The position numbers and the translations under genes were made by a program. This document shows positions 52,886-60,915 of a DNA stretch of 64,000 nt, piece after piece. The stretch is taken from the NCBI RefSeq assembly GCF_037861325.1, contig NZ_JAFELW010000005.1. One strand, given 5' to 3'. Numbering within the stretch: position 1 is the stretch's first letter; every line of letters starts with the position of its first letter. Under the pieces are notes generated by a model. The model was not told the DNA's origin. It was given only the letters and a program-made list of their open reading frames with translations, and searched no databases. This stretch comes from Riemerella anatipestifer_F (GTDB taxonomy: Bacteria > Bacteroidota > Bacteroidia > Flavobacteriales > Weeksellaceae).

Positions 52886-52903
52886 TACAGATTCTTGTAA
52901 ATA

Positions 52904-52945
52904 AAAATAAGCCGTTTCAAAAAAAACTTTGAAACGGCTTATTGT
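52904..52945. terminator. Bidirectional terminator between the DUF2490 gene and fahA
   Basis: AATAAGCCGTTTCAA pairs perfectly with TTGAAACGGCTTATT around an A/T-rich loop. It serves the two convergent genes. Confidence 0.85.
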
Positions 52946-52948
52946 ATT

Positions 52949-54199
52949 CTATACTTTAGCTGGTAACACTTTGGTTTTTACTTCACCAAAACCTACTCTA
53001 ATGTGTTCCTTTTGGGCGAAACCTCTCATTGTGATGGTATCCCCATCTTCTATAAATTTCCTTTCGCTGCCGTCTGAAAGCGTTAAAGGATTTTGACCTC
53101 TCCAAGTAAGTTCTAACATAGAACCAAAGCTACTCGGCTCTTTACCCGAAATGGTTCCCGAAGCATACATATCTCCCACCTCTACATTACAACCATTGAT
53201 GGTATGATGTGTCAACTGCTGAGCCATATTCCAATACATATATTTGAAATTAGACTGGCAAATAAGGTTTTCCGCTCCATTTTCAGGGGTTAAATAAACC
53301 TCTAAAGCAATATCAAAGTTTTTATCGCCTTCAAATTTTAGATAAGGTAATACCTCTGGTTCTTGCTTAGGAGAGGTGGTTCTAAATGGCTCTAAAGCCT
53401 CTAAAGTAACCACCCAAGGCGATATGGACGAACAGAAATTTTTCCCTAAAAATGGACCTAGCGGCACATACTCCCAACTCTGAATATCCCTAGCCGACCA
53501 GTCATTAAACAACACCATTCCGAAAATGGAGTTCTCCGCATCTTTGGTAGAAATGCTTTCACCCATTTCTGTATTCTTATTAACTATAAAAGCCATCTCT
53601 AACTCAAAATCTAACTGTTTAGAAGCTCCAAATATCGGTTGGTTTGCATCTGCAGGCTTCATTTGTCCTTTTGGTCTATGAAAATCCACTCCCGAAGTTA
53701 CAATAGACGAAGCCCTACCGTGATACCCTACTGGAATATGCTTCCAATTAGGTAAAAGGGCATTTTCTGGGTCGCGGAACATCTTTCCAACATTAGTAGC
53801 GTGTTCTATACTACTGTAAAAATCAGTATAGTTAGGGATATGCACTGGCATTAGCATTTCCACCTCATCTAAGTCATAAAAGCACTCTTCTATCACTTTT
53901 TCGTCTTTAGAAAGTTTAGAACCTTCTAAAAGTAATTCTTGTATTCTTTCTCTAACAACGGTGGTTACAGGTTTGCCTAGCTCTATAAAATCGTTTAGAG
54001 TATAGCCTTCAAAAACATTTTCGGTTAAGTCTTCTATATCGTCAAAGTAGCCATAATCGTAAAGTGAGGCTAGGTCTATTACTAAATCGCCTATTCTAGT
54101 GGCACAAGCAATATACTCGTGATTGAAAACCGCCACCCCAAACGGAATGTTATAAATGGAAAAATCGGACTGTTCGTTATAATTTACAAATGATTTCAT
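52949..54199 (-). CDS. fahA: Fumarylacetoacetase
   Basis: This is the last enzyme of tyrosine degradation, hydrolysing fumarylacetoacetate to fumarate and acetoacetate. It is 416 aa. The N-terminal SH3-like domain is followed by the catalytic FAH domain with FYSSIEHATNVG, VGYHGRASSIV (catalytic His), LEMAFIV (metal Glu), and FNDWSARDIQSWEYVPLGP (metal Asp) blocks. It is encoded downstream of hppD and a small exported-protein gene; the latter ends 3 bases before the fahA start. Homogentisate 1,2-dioxygenase, which acts between HppD and FahA, is absent here. Confidence 0.96.
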   Translation of the reverse strand: MKSFVNYNEQSDFSIYNIPFGVAVFNHEYIACATRIGDLVIDLASLYDYGYFDDIEDLTENVFEGYTLNDFIELGKPVTTVVRERIQELLLEGSKLSKDEKVIEECFYDLDEVEMLMPVHIPNYTDFYSSIEHATNVGKMFRDPENALLPNWKHIPVGYHGRASSIVTSGVDFHRPKGQMKPADANQPIFGASKQLDFELEMAFIVNKNTEMGESISTKDAENSIFGMVLFNDWSARDIQSWEYVPLGPFLGKNFCSSISPWVVTLEALEPFRTTSPKQEPEVLPYLKFEGDKNFDIALEVYLTPENGAENLICQSNFKYMYWNMAQQLTHHTINGCNVEVGDMYASGTISGKEPSSFGSMLELTWRGQNPLTLSDGSERKFIEDGDTITMRGFAQKEHIRVGFGEVKTKVLPAKV

Positions 54200-54202
54200 A
54201 GT

Positions 54203-54676
54203 TTATTTTTTTACAGGTTGTTTTGTGATAGATTGTTCATCTATCCAGCGTTGTTTTGTGTTGATGTCTATTAGGTAAAGAATTTCTTTCTCTCTATTTA
54301 GCATCAGGGTTTTGGTAACCGCAATAGGTATCTTTTGCCCTTCTAATTTATCAGCTCTTATAGAAACTATGTTTTTCTTTCTAATAAAATCACCATCATA
54401 CACTTTGGAAGTAGTTTTATTGTCAGACTTGGTATCCAATAGCTCTACATAATTGATTTTATTATTAGTGAAAACAATAAATTCTCGCTCTGTTCTATCT
54501 TCAAAATCTTTTATAGAGACAAACTTTTTTCCGTCTAGGCTTACTCCACTTAAATCTTGGTTAAAGCCTCTCCTTTCTTCTAAACGGTCTAAAATAGCGT
54601 TAAGTGTACCGAAGTTTTGTGCTTTAATACCGAAAGAGGCTATAACAAAGCCTAATGCAATTATTTTTTTCATCAT
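54203..54676 (-). CDS. Small exported protein within the hppD-fahA run
   Basis: I do not recognise this 157-aa protein. It has a signal peptide (about 1-19; the first two codons are both ATG, so 54673 is equally likely as start). A region with FNQDLSGVSLDGKKFVSIKDF and beta-strand-rich segments follows, with a net basic C-terminus. No enzyme motif is visible. It sits between hppD and fahA on the same strand, with a 3-base gap to fahA, so it shares their transcript. Any role in tyrosine catabolism is unproven, since its export signal places it outside the cytoplasm. Confidence 0.7.
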   Translation of the reverse strand: MMKKIIALGFVIASFGIKAQNFGTLNAILDRLEERRGFNQDLSGVSLDGKKFVSIKDFEDRTEREFIVFTNNKINYVELLDTKSDNKTTSKVYDGDFIRKKNIVSIRADKLEGQKIPIAVTKTLMLNREKEILYLIDINTKQRWIDEQSITKQPVKK

Positions 54677-54735
54677 TTATATCATTTAAAAAACACAGTA
54701 CACAGATTAGTGTGTGTACTGTATTGATGTCTATT

Positions 54736-55866
54736 TTAGAGATTACCTCTTCTCGCTTGTTCTTTCTCTAAGGCTTCAAAAAGGGCTTTGAAATTACCTG
54801 CCCCAAAGCTCTGTGCTCCGTGTCTTTCGATAATTTCGAAGAAGAGTGTTGGTCGGTCTTCCACAGGTTTAGTAAATATTTGGAGAAGATAGCCTTCCTC
54901 ATCGTGGTCTATTAAGATGCCTAGTTCTTGTAATTTTTTAAGGTCTTCGTCTATATGCCCCACACGCTCTGGCACCATTTCGTAATAGGCATTTGGTGGT
55001 GCTGATAGAAACTCTACTCCTCTAGCTTTAAGTTCGGAAACGGTTTTTATAATATCTTTGGTAGCGACTGCAATATGTTGCACCCCTTCGCCTTCGTAGA
55101 AGTCTAGATATTCTTCCACTTGAGATTTCTTTTTACCTTCGGCAGGTTCGTTAATTGGGAATTTAGCATAGCCATTACCATTTGCCATCACTTTAGACAT
55201 CAATGCCGAATACTCCGTGTTGATTTGCTTGTCATCAAAGCTAAGAATATTAACAAAGCCTAACACCTCTTCGTACCACTTAACTACTGGAAGCATTCTG
55301 TTCCAACCTACATTTCCCACACAATGGTCCACATAAAGTAAACCTACATCTGAAGGGTTATAATCACTTTCCCATTTTTCGTATCCTGGCATAAATGGAC
55401 CTGTATAATTTTTCCTTTCCACGAACATATGCACCGTTTCCCCATAAGTATAGATGCCCGACATTCTTACTTCTCCGAACTCATCGGTAAGTGTAATAGG
55501 TTCTAGATATGGCTTGCCGCCTCTTTTGGTAGTTTCTTCAAATGCAGCGTAAGCGTCATCTACCCAAAGAGCTAGTACTTTAACCCCATCTCCGTGCTTT
55601 TTTTGATGTTCACAGATAGGCGAGTTAGAGTTCAACCCAGAAGTTAAAACCAATCTAATTTTCCCTTGTTGTAAGACATAAGAAGCCCTATCTCTTACGC
55701 CCGTTTCTGGTCCAGCATAAGCTACGGACTGAAACCCAAACGCTGTTTTGTAGAAGTGAGCCGCTTGTTTGGCGTTACCTACATAAAGTTCTATGTAATC
55801 TGTCCCATTGATGGGTAAGAAATTTTGTGCTTTCGCTATTTTTTCAGCAAATGTTAGTTCCGACAT
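54736..55866 (-). CDS. hppD: 4-hydroxyphenylpyruvate dioxygenase
   Basis: HppD converts 4-hydroxyphenylpyruvate to homogentisate, the second step of tyrosine degradation. It is 376 aa. Two vicinal-oxygen-chelate domains are present, and the three Fe(II) ligands are H181, H264 and E344 (in FFEIIERHG). The C-terminal FGAGNFKALFEALE helix is the family's active-site lid. It heads a minus-strand run with a small exported protein and fahA. Confidence 0.96.
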   Translation of the reverse strand: MSELTFAEKIAKAQNFLPINGTDYIELYVGNAKQAAHFYKTAFGFQSVAYAGPETGVRDRASYVLQQGKIRLVLTSGLNSNSPICEHQKKHGDGVKVLALWVDDAYAAFEETTKRGGKPYLEPITLTDEFGEVRMSGIYTYGETVHMFVERKNYTGPFMPGYEKWESDYNPSDVGLLYVDHCVGNVGWNRMLPVVKWYEEVLGFVNILSFDDKQINTEYSALMSKVMANGNGYAKFPINEPAEGKKKSQVEEYLDFYEGEGVQHIAVATKDIIKTVSELKARGVEFLSAPPNAYYEMVPERVGHIDEDLKKLQELGILIDHDEEGYLLQIFTKPVEDRPTLFFEIIERHGAQSFGAGNFKALFEALEKEQARRGNL

Positions 55867-56029
55867 ATTTTTACTTTTTAGATTTTTAATTTCAATGAGC
55901 CAAGATACAATTTTTTGTTTATTAAATGGGTATGCTATTTCGTATAAATATGCAATGAGAGTTTAATATTTTGGTATGGCTAAAGTTATTTTCCATTTTA
56001 GCTTTCTTTCGTTCCTCGTAAAAAAAGCG

Positions 56030-56037
56030 TACTTTTG
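56030..56037 (+). promoter_or_regulatory. Candidate -7 box of lpxK
   Basis: TACTTTTG followed by C lies 26 bases before the ATG at 56064. It supports ATG 56064 over an in-frame TTG at 56049. No -33 TTG is seen. Confidence 0.5.
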
Positions 56038-56063
56038 CACACGGAAATTTGCAAGCGGACGAT

Positions 56064-57089
56064 ATGAAAAGATGGTATCTCTATCCTTTTTCCTTAATCT
56101 ATCATCTAGGGACTTCTGTAAGAAACAAAATGTATGATTGGGGATTGTTGCCTTCTACGAAATTTAACACACCTATCATCAATGTAGGTAACCTCTCCGT
56201 GGGCGGTAGCGGGAAATCTCCTATGGTAATGCATATCGCAGAACTCCTTTCAAAAAATTATCGTACGGGAGTGCTTTCTAGAGGCTATGGGCGTACGACC
56301 AAAGGCTATGGAGTTGTAAACTACAATAGTAACTATAGAACGGTAGGCGATGAAGCTATGCAGCTTTTTGAACGCTTTAAAAATCGTTTTGTAATTGGGG
56401 TAAGTGAGGATAGAGTTTTCGGGGCTAAGAAACTTATTTCTGATATGGATTTAGATGTGCTAGTGCTAGATGATGCATTTCAGCACCGCCGAATCAATGC
56501 AGGGCTTAACATCTTAATGACCGACTATAACGACCCTTATTTTAAAGACTTTATTCTTCCCGCTGGGAATTTAAGGGAAAGCCGAAACGGAATGAAAAGA
56601 GCTCATATCATCGTAGTTTCTAAGTGTCCTGCTAATATTACGGAGGAGAAAAAACAATACTACATTTCTAGAATAAGCCCTAAGCATTATCAAAAAGTGT
56701 TTTTCTCCACCATCAATTATGATGAAACGGTGTTCTCCAAAACGCAATCTTTGCCTGATAATAATTTGGCTTATTACGATATATTAGTCATTACAGGAAT
56801 TGCCAACCCAACGCCTTTCCTAGAACATCTGAATAGATTTGCTAAGAAAGTAAAACATCTTAAATTTAAAGACCACCATAGCTTTACAGATGCTGATGTA
56901 CAAAAGATAATCTCCGAGTATAAAAAAATGGGAGATTATAAGATGATACTTACCACAGAAAAAGATTTTGTAAGGCTAAAAACTTTTGAATATCTAAGTG
57001 ATAAATTATATTACTGGCCTATCAATGTAGAAATGGATAAGCTAGAGGAGTTTAACAAAATAATACTGAATTATGTTAGAAAAATTTAA
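56064..57089 (+). CDS. lpxK: Tetraacyldisaccharide 4'-kinase
   Basis: LpxK phosphorylates the 4' position of the lipid A disaccharide to give lipid IVA. It is 341 aa from ATG 56064. An N-terminal amphipathic membrane-contacting helix (about 5-28) precedes the Walker A loop GGSGKSP at 47-53. The DDAFQHRR block (lipid/catalytic Asp region) follows near 136-143. The end overlaps the next gene by 17 bases, implying translational coupling. KdsB in the 36-kb run belongs to the same lipopolysaccharide pathway. Confidence 0.95.
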   Translation: MKRWYLYPFSLIYHLGTSVRNKMYDWGLLPSTKFNTPIINVGNLSVGGSGKSPMVMHIAELLSKNYRTGVLSRGYGRTTKGYGVVNYNSNYRTVGDEAMQLFERFKNRFVIGVSEDRVFGAKKLISDMDLDVLVLDDAFQHRRINAGLNILMTDYNDPYFKDFILPAGNLRESRNGMKRAHIIVVSKCPANITEEKKQYYISRISPKHYQKVFFSTINYDETVFSKTQSLPDNNLAYYDILVITGIANPTPFLEHLNRFAKKVKHLKFKDHHSFTDADVQKIISEYKKMGDYKMILTTEKDFVRLKTFEYLSDKLYYWPINVEMDKLEEFNKIILNYVRKI

Positions 57090-57885
57090 AGAAACCGCAG
57101 CATTTATTAAGAACATTATTGGAGATACACCAGACTTTGCTATTGTGCTAGGTTCTGGATTGGGTAAATTAAAAGACGAAGTAGAGGCAATCCACACTTT
57201 GGACTATGCTGACATTCCTAATTTTCCTCAAACTACGGTAGTTGGGCACGGAGGTAGCTTAATCTATGGTACACTAGAAGGTAAAAAAGTACTTATGATG
57301 AGCGGAAGATTTCACTACTACGAGGGGCATTCTATCGAAACGGTAACCTTCCCTTTCCGTGTGTTCCATTTATTAGGAATTAAAAATCTAATCGTTTCTA
57401 ATGCTTCAGGTGGTGTAAACCCTAACTTTAAAGTGGCTGATGTGATGCTGATTAACGACCACATCAATATGATGCCAGAACACCCATTAAGAGGTAAAAA
57501 TATAGATGAATTAGGACCTCGTTTCGTAGATATGAGCGAGCCTTATAACAAAAAAATGTTGAGCATCGCTGAAGAAGTAGCAAAAGAGAATAACATCACG
57601 GTACACCAAGGGGTTTATGTAGCTCTGCAAGGACCTACCTTTGAAACACCTGCTGAATACGGGTTAATCCGTGCTATTGGTGGTGATGCTGTGGGTATGA
57701 GTACTGTGCCTGAAGTTATTGTAGCAAAACATCAAGGTATGGATGTATTTGGTATTTCTATCATTACCGATTTAGGCGGACCAGAAATTGCGTTCAATGT
57801 TTCTCACGAGGAGGTTTTAGAGGCGGCTAACAAAGCAATGCCTAATGTAATCAAAATCGTAAAAGGCTTAGTAAAGAATTACTAA
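57073..57885 (+). CDS. Purine nucleoside phosphorylase (trimeric PNP type)
   Basis: This purine-salvage enzyme phosphorolyses inosine and guanosine. It is 270 aa. The phosphate-binding blocks VLGSGLGKL and SGRFHYYEGH, the base-binding SNASGGVNP block, and the C-terminal GGDAVGMSTVPEVI motif match the trimeric PNP/PunA family. Its start lies within the last 17 bases of lpxK, in a different frame, so the two are co-transcribed although the functions are unrelated. A terminator follows. Confidence 0.94.
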   Translation: MLEKFKETAAFIKNIIGDTPDFAIVLGSGLGKLKDEVEAIHTLDYADIPNFPQTTVVGHGGSLIYGTLEGKKVLMMSGRFHYYEGHSIETVTFPFRVFHLLGIKNLIVSNASGGVNPNFKVADVMLINDHINMMPEHPLRGKNIDELGPRFVDMSEPYNKKMLSIAEEVAKENNITVHQGVYVALQGPTFETPAEYGLIRAIGGDAVGMSTVPEVIVAKHQGMDVFGISIITDLGGPEIAFNVSHEEVLEAANKAMPNVIKIVKGLVKNY

Positions 57886-57904
57886 GAAAAAAGTAAATGA
57901 TTAG

Positions 57905-57938
57905 CTAAGAGACTGTACTTGTTGCAGTCTCTTTTTTT
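57905..57938 (+). terminator. Terminator after the PNP gene
   Basis: AAGAGACTG (57907-57915) pairs with CAGTCTCTT (57925-57933), with a long T-run. Confidence 0.86.
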
Positions 57939-57997
57939 ATTGCTAAAAAGATAATAACAAGTTTTTAACATTGTAGCTCTATAAAACATAAAACCAC

Positions 57998-58005
57998 TAT
58001 CTTTG
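57998..58005 (+). promoter_or_regulatory. -7 box of dnaB, almost touching the start codon
   Basis: TATCTTTG followed by C ends only 4 bases before the dnaB ATG at 58010. A TTG at 57971-57973 is 24 bases upstream of the box. The transcript would be leaderless. Confidence 0.55.
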
Positions 58006-58009
58006 CCCT

Positions 58010-59581
58010 ATGGCACAAAAGGAAACATTATCATCTTTAGTCAACGGTAATTTTGCGAAAGAACTCTCTATTTCTCAAGGCAAAATGCCACCCAATGCAG
58101 TAGATTTAGAAAGACTGGTTATAGGAGCTTTTCTTATTGATAAAAAGGCACTTGATAATACTTACGATTTACTCACGCCTGAGGTATTTTACGACCCTAG
58201 ACATCAGGAGATTTACCGTATCATCATTAAATTATTTGGTGATAATACGCCGATAGACATTCTAACGGTAATCCAAGAATTAAAGAAGCAAGAAAAACTT
58301 AATTTGGCTGGTGGGGACGCTTATATCATAGATTTAACCACAGGCATCAGTTCTTCTGCCCATATAGAATACCACGCGAGAGTTATCCTAGAAAAATACA
58401 TTTTGAGGTCGCTCATCAATGTATCTGCGAATGTGATAGACAATTCTTACAAAGAATCTACAGATGTATTTGAACTTTTAGACCGTGCCGAACAATCTTT
58501 TTTTGAAATCACCAACGGAACGATAAAAAAGGGCTTTGATACCGCTAGTTCTTTAGTAAGTGAAGCCATTGAAAAAATTAAATCTCTTAAAGATAAAGAA
58601 GGGCTTTCGGGTATTCCTTCGGGATTTACCCAACTTGATAAGGAAACAGGAGGTTGGCAAAACTCGGATTTGATTATCATAGCAGCTCGTCCTGGTATGG
58701 GTAAAACGGCGTTTATCCTTTCTATGGCTAGAAATATAGCAGTGGAACATCAAATTCCTATTGCTGTATTTTCGTTAGAGATGGCATCAGTGCAGCTTAT
58801 TACCAGAATGATTTCTTCCGAAACAGGGATTTCCTCTGAAAAATTAAGAAAAGGACAAATGAGCGATGAAGAGTGGCAACGCCTCTTTAACAATGTTGCC
58901 GCTTTAGAAAACGCTCCACTTTATATAGATGAAACACCTGCTCTCTCCATTTTTGACTTTAGAGCAAAGTGCCGAAGACTTGTAATGCAGCACGGCGTGA
59001 GAATCATTATGGTGGATTATTTACAGCTGATGACTGCAAACTCTGGAAAGGGTGGCACGAGGGAACAGGAAATTTCCACCATATCTCGTTCATTAAAAGC
59101 GATTGCAAAAGAACTTAATGTGCCTATTATAGCTTTATCACAGCTTTCTAGAACGGTGGAAACTCGTCCTAATAAACGCCCTCAGCTTTCCGACTTAAGG
59201 GAATCTGGTGCGATAGAGCAAGATGCGGATATTGTATCCTTTATCTTCCGTCCAGAATATTACAAGATAGATTTTTGGGATAATGATGAAGAAGGAGCAC
59301 AAACCAGCACTACCAACCAAGCCGAAATTATTTTAGCAAAACACCGTAATGGTGCTACGGGCGAAGTAAGGCTTTCTTTCTTTAAGGAAATTGCCAAGTT
59401 TGCGGATTTAGATTTATACGGAGGTTACGAAAGCTCTAATTTTGGACAAATGGATAATAATCCTAGCGGATTTGAAAGCATCAAAACCACCATACAACCA
59501 AGTGCTGCATTTGATATTCCAGATAATATTTCTGGGTCTTCTATGAATGAGATTGACGATTATGACGATATGCCATTCTAA
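58010..59581 (+). CDS. dnaB: Replicative DNA helicase
   Basis: This hexameric 5'-3' helicase of the replication fork is 523 aa. The N-terminal helical dimerisation domain (about 25-175, with MPPNAVDLERLVIGA) is linked to the RecA-like motor domain. Walker A is at 226-233 (ARPGMGKT), and Walker B lies in the IIMVDYLQLM block. The SQLSRTVETR and ESGAIEQDADIV motifs are present. A Ser/Asn/Gln/Asp-rich tail ends the protein. rnhA follows directly: its ATG abuts the dnaB stop codon. No intein is seen. Confidence 0.97.
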   Translation: MAQKETLSSLVNGNFAKELSISQGKMPPNAVDLERLVIGAFLIDKKALDNTYDLLTPEVFYDPRHQEIYRIIIKLFGDNTPIDILTVIQELKKQEKLNLAGGDAYIIDLTTGISSSAHIEYHARVILEKYILRSLINVSANVIDNSYKESTDVFELLDRAEQSFFEITNGTIKKGFDTASSLVSEAIEKIKSLKDKEGLSGIPSGFTQLDKETGGWQNSDLIIIAARPGMGKTAFILSMARNIAVEHQIPIAVFSLEMASVQLITRMISSETGISSEKLRKGQMSDEEWQRLFNNVAALENAPLYIDETPALSIFDFRAKCRRLVMQHGVRIIMVDYLQLMTANSGKGGTREQEISTISRSLKAIAKELNVPIIALSQLSRTVETRPNKRPQLSDLRESGAIEQDADIVSFIFRPEYYKIDFWDNDEEGAQTSTTNQAEIILAKHRNGATGEVRLSFFKEIAKFADLDLYGGYESSNFGQMDNNPSGFESIKTTIQPSAAFDIPDNISGSSMNEIDDYDDMPF

Positions 59582-60061
59582 ATGAAGATTGATATATACA
59601 CAGATGGAGCCTGTAGCGGAAATCCAGGCAAGGGTGGCTATGGAATTATTATGCGAGTTTCTGAACTGAACTATGAGAAAGCATTTTCGCAAGGGTTTAG
59701 AAAAACGACTAATAACCGTATGGAACTATTGGCGGTTATTGTGGCATTAGAAAAACTTAAAAACAACGAAAACGAAGTTCATATCTATACCGATAGCAAG
59801 TATGTCGCCGATGCTATCAACCAAAAATGGCTGTATGGTTGGATAAAAAAAGGATTTAATAAAGTTAAAAACCCTGATTTGTGGCAGAGGTTAGTCCCTT
59901 TGATGAGAATGCACAACCCAACTTTCCATTGGATTAAAGGGCATAACGGACACCCCGACAATGAGCGATGCGATAGGCTAGCTGTAGCCGCTGCAAATGC
60001 TCCTACACTAGAAATAGACAAGGGCTACGAAGAAAACGCAACCCTTGACTCATTGTTTTAG
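59582..60061 (+). CDS. rnhA: Ribonuclease HI
   Basis: This endonuclease degrades RNA in RNA-DNA hybrids, for example Okazaki primers. It is 159 aa. The four acidic active-site residues D8, E48, D71 and D131 and the catalytic H121 are present. The basic handle region (about 78-102: QKWLYGWIKKGFNKVKNPDLW) is retained. Its ATG directly follows the dnaB stop codon, so dnaB-rnhA is a translationally coupled pair. Confidence 0.95.
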   Translation: MKIDIYTDGACSGNPGKGGYGIIMRVSELNYEKAFSQGFRKTTNNRMELLAVIVALEKLKNNENEVHIYTDSKYVADAINQKWLYGWIKKGFNKVKNPDLWQRLVPLMRMHNPTFHWIKGHNGHPDNERCDRLAVAAANAPTLEIDKGYEENATLDSLF

Positions 60062-60079
60062 TATTTTATTCTTTATAAT

Positions 60080-60772
60080 TTAATCTAATTGAAACTTAAC
60101 ATTAACAAAAGTTTCGTATTTGATTTTATTAAACTCTATATCAATAGGAGCTTCTGAGCTAGCATCATAGCTTTCTACCGCTTTTGCGGAACGCATCATC
60201 ATAGGACTTACTTGAGGATAGGCATTATTTTCATCGGAAATAAAGATAGCTTTACCCAATTTTTGATTTAAAGTTTTCACCATTCGCTCTGCTGTTAGTT
60301 TAGATTTTAAAACGGCTTTACTTTTTAGGGCTAACAAAAGTTCTTCTTCTTTGGTGTATTCTAGTTTAGAAATGTTCACATTAGAAATGCCTTGCTCCTC
60401 TAGTGCCATCAAGGCTTTTCCCGCCGTAACTGCATTACGAACAATAAGAGAATAGTTCTTTTGTTTAATAATGTTTTGACCTTTTAAGAAGTATGTTTTA
60501 AACCCACTAGATAAACCATTAAGAGATAAATCTTTCTCGGTATTGATGCCTAGTTTTTTAAGGGCACTTTCCATTCTTTTTTCTTGTTCTTCTACCGATA
60601 TTTTGTTTTTAGTATCGGCCTCGTTGAGGTTGATGTTAATGGTTATTTTATCAGGTATTACCAATGTATCTGCTTTGCCCGAAGTTTCTAAATAAGGTTG
60701 GTCTAAAAAGTTCTTCTGCCCAAAAATAAACTGTCCGCAGAATAGCATAAGGATTAAAAATAAATGTTTCAT
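60080..60772 (-). CDS. SIMPL (DUF541) family exported protein
   Basis: This 230-aa protein has a signal peptide (about 1-18). The body is a SIMPL/DUF541 domain (about 30-230), shown by the strand DTLVIPDKITININLNE near the start, the helix with EEQEKRMESALKKLGI, the central FLKGQNIIKQKNYSLIV strand, and the repeated helix KSAVLKSKLTAERMVKTL. Members include YggE-like proteins tied to oxidative stress and the periplasm; the molecular role is unknown. It converges on rnhA across 18 bases without an evident hairpin. Confidence 0.84.
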   Translation of the reverse strand: MKHLFLILMLFCGQFIFGQKNFLDQPYLETSGKADTLVIPDKITININLNEADTKNKISVEEQEKRMESALKKLGINTEKDLSLNGLSSGFKTYFLKGQNIIKQKNYSLIVRNAVTAGKALMALEEQGISNVNISKLEYTKEEELLLALKSKAVLKSKLTAERMVKTLNQKLGKAIFISDENNAYPQVSPMMMRSAKAVESYDASSEAPIDIEFNKIKYETFVNVKFQLD

Positions 60773-60865
60773 AATTTTGTTTTAGCTCCTCTGTATCAAA
60801 TAATATGCCGAGGGTTTTCATTAAATCTCTCAACTCATAAAAGGAGGAAGTTTTAATTCAATGTA

Positions 60866-60912
60866 ATAAAAAAAGAGGCTGTTCTCAATATTTTTGAGAC
60901 CGCCTCTTTTAA
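60866..60912 (-). terminator. Terminator of the T9SS-secreted protein gene
   Basis: AAAAGAGGC and GCCTCTTTT arms (60871-60879, 60902-60910) plus an inner TTCTCAA/TTGAGA stem form a long hairpin. On the minus strand it ends in T's just past the gene at 60916. Confidence 0.83.
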
Positions 60913-60915
60913 GAT

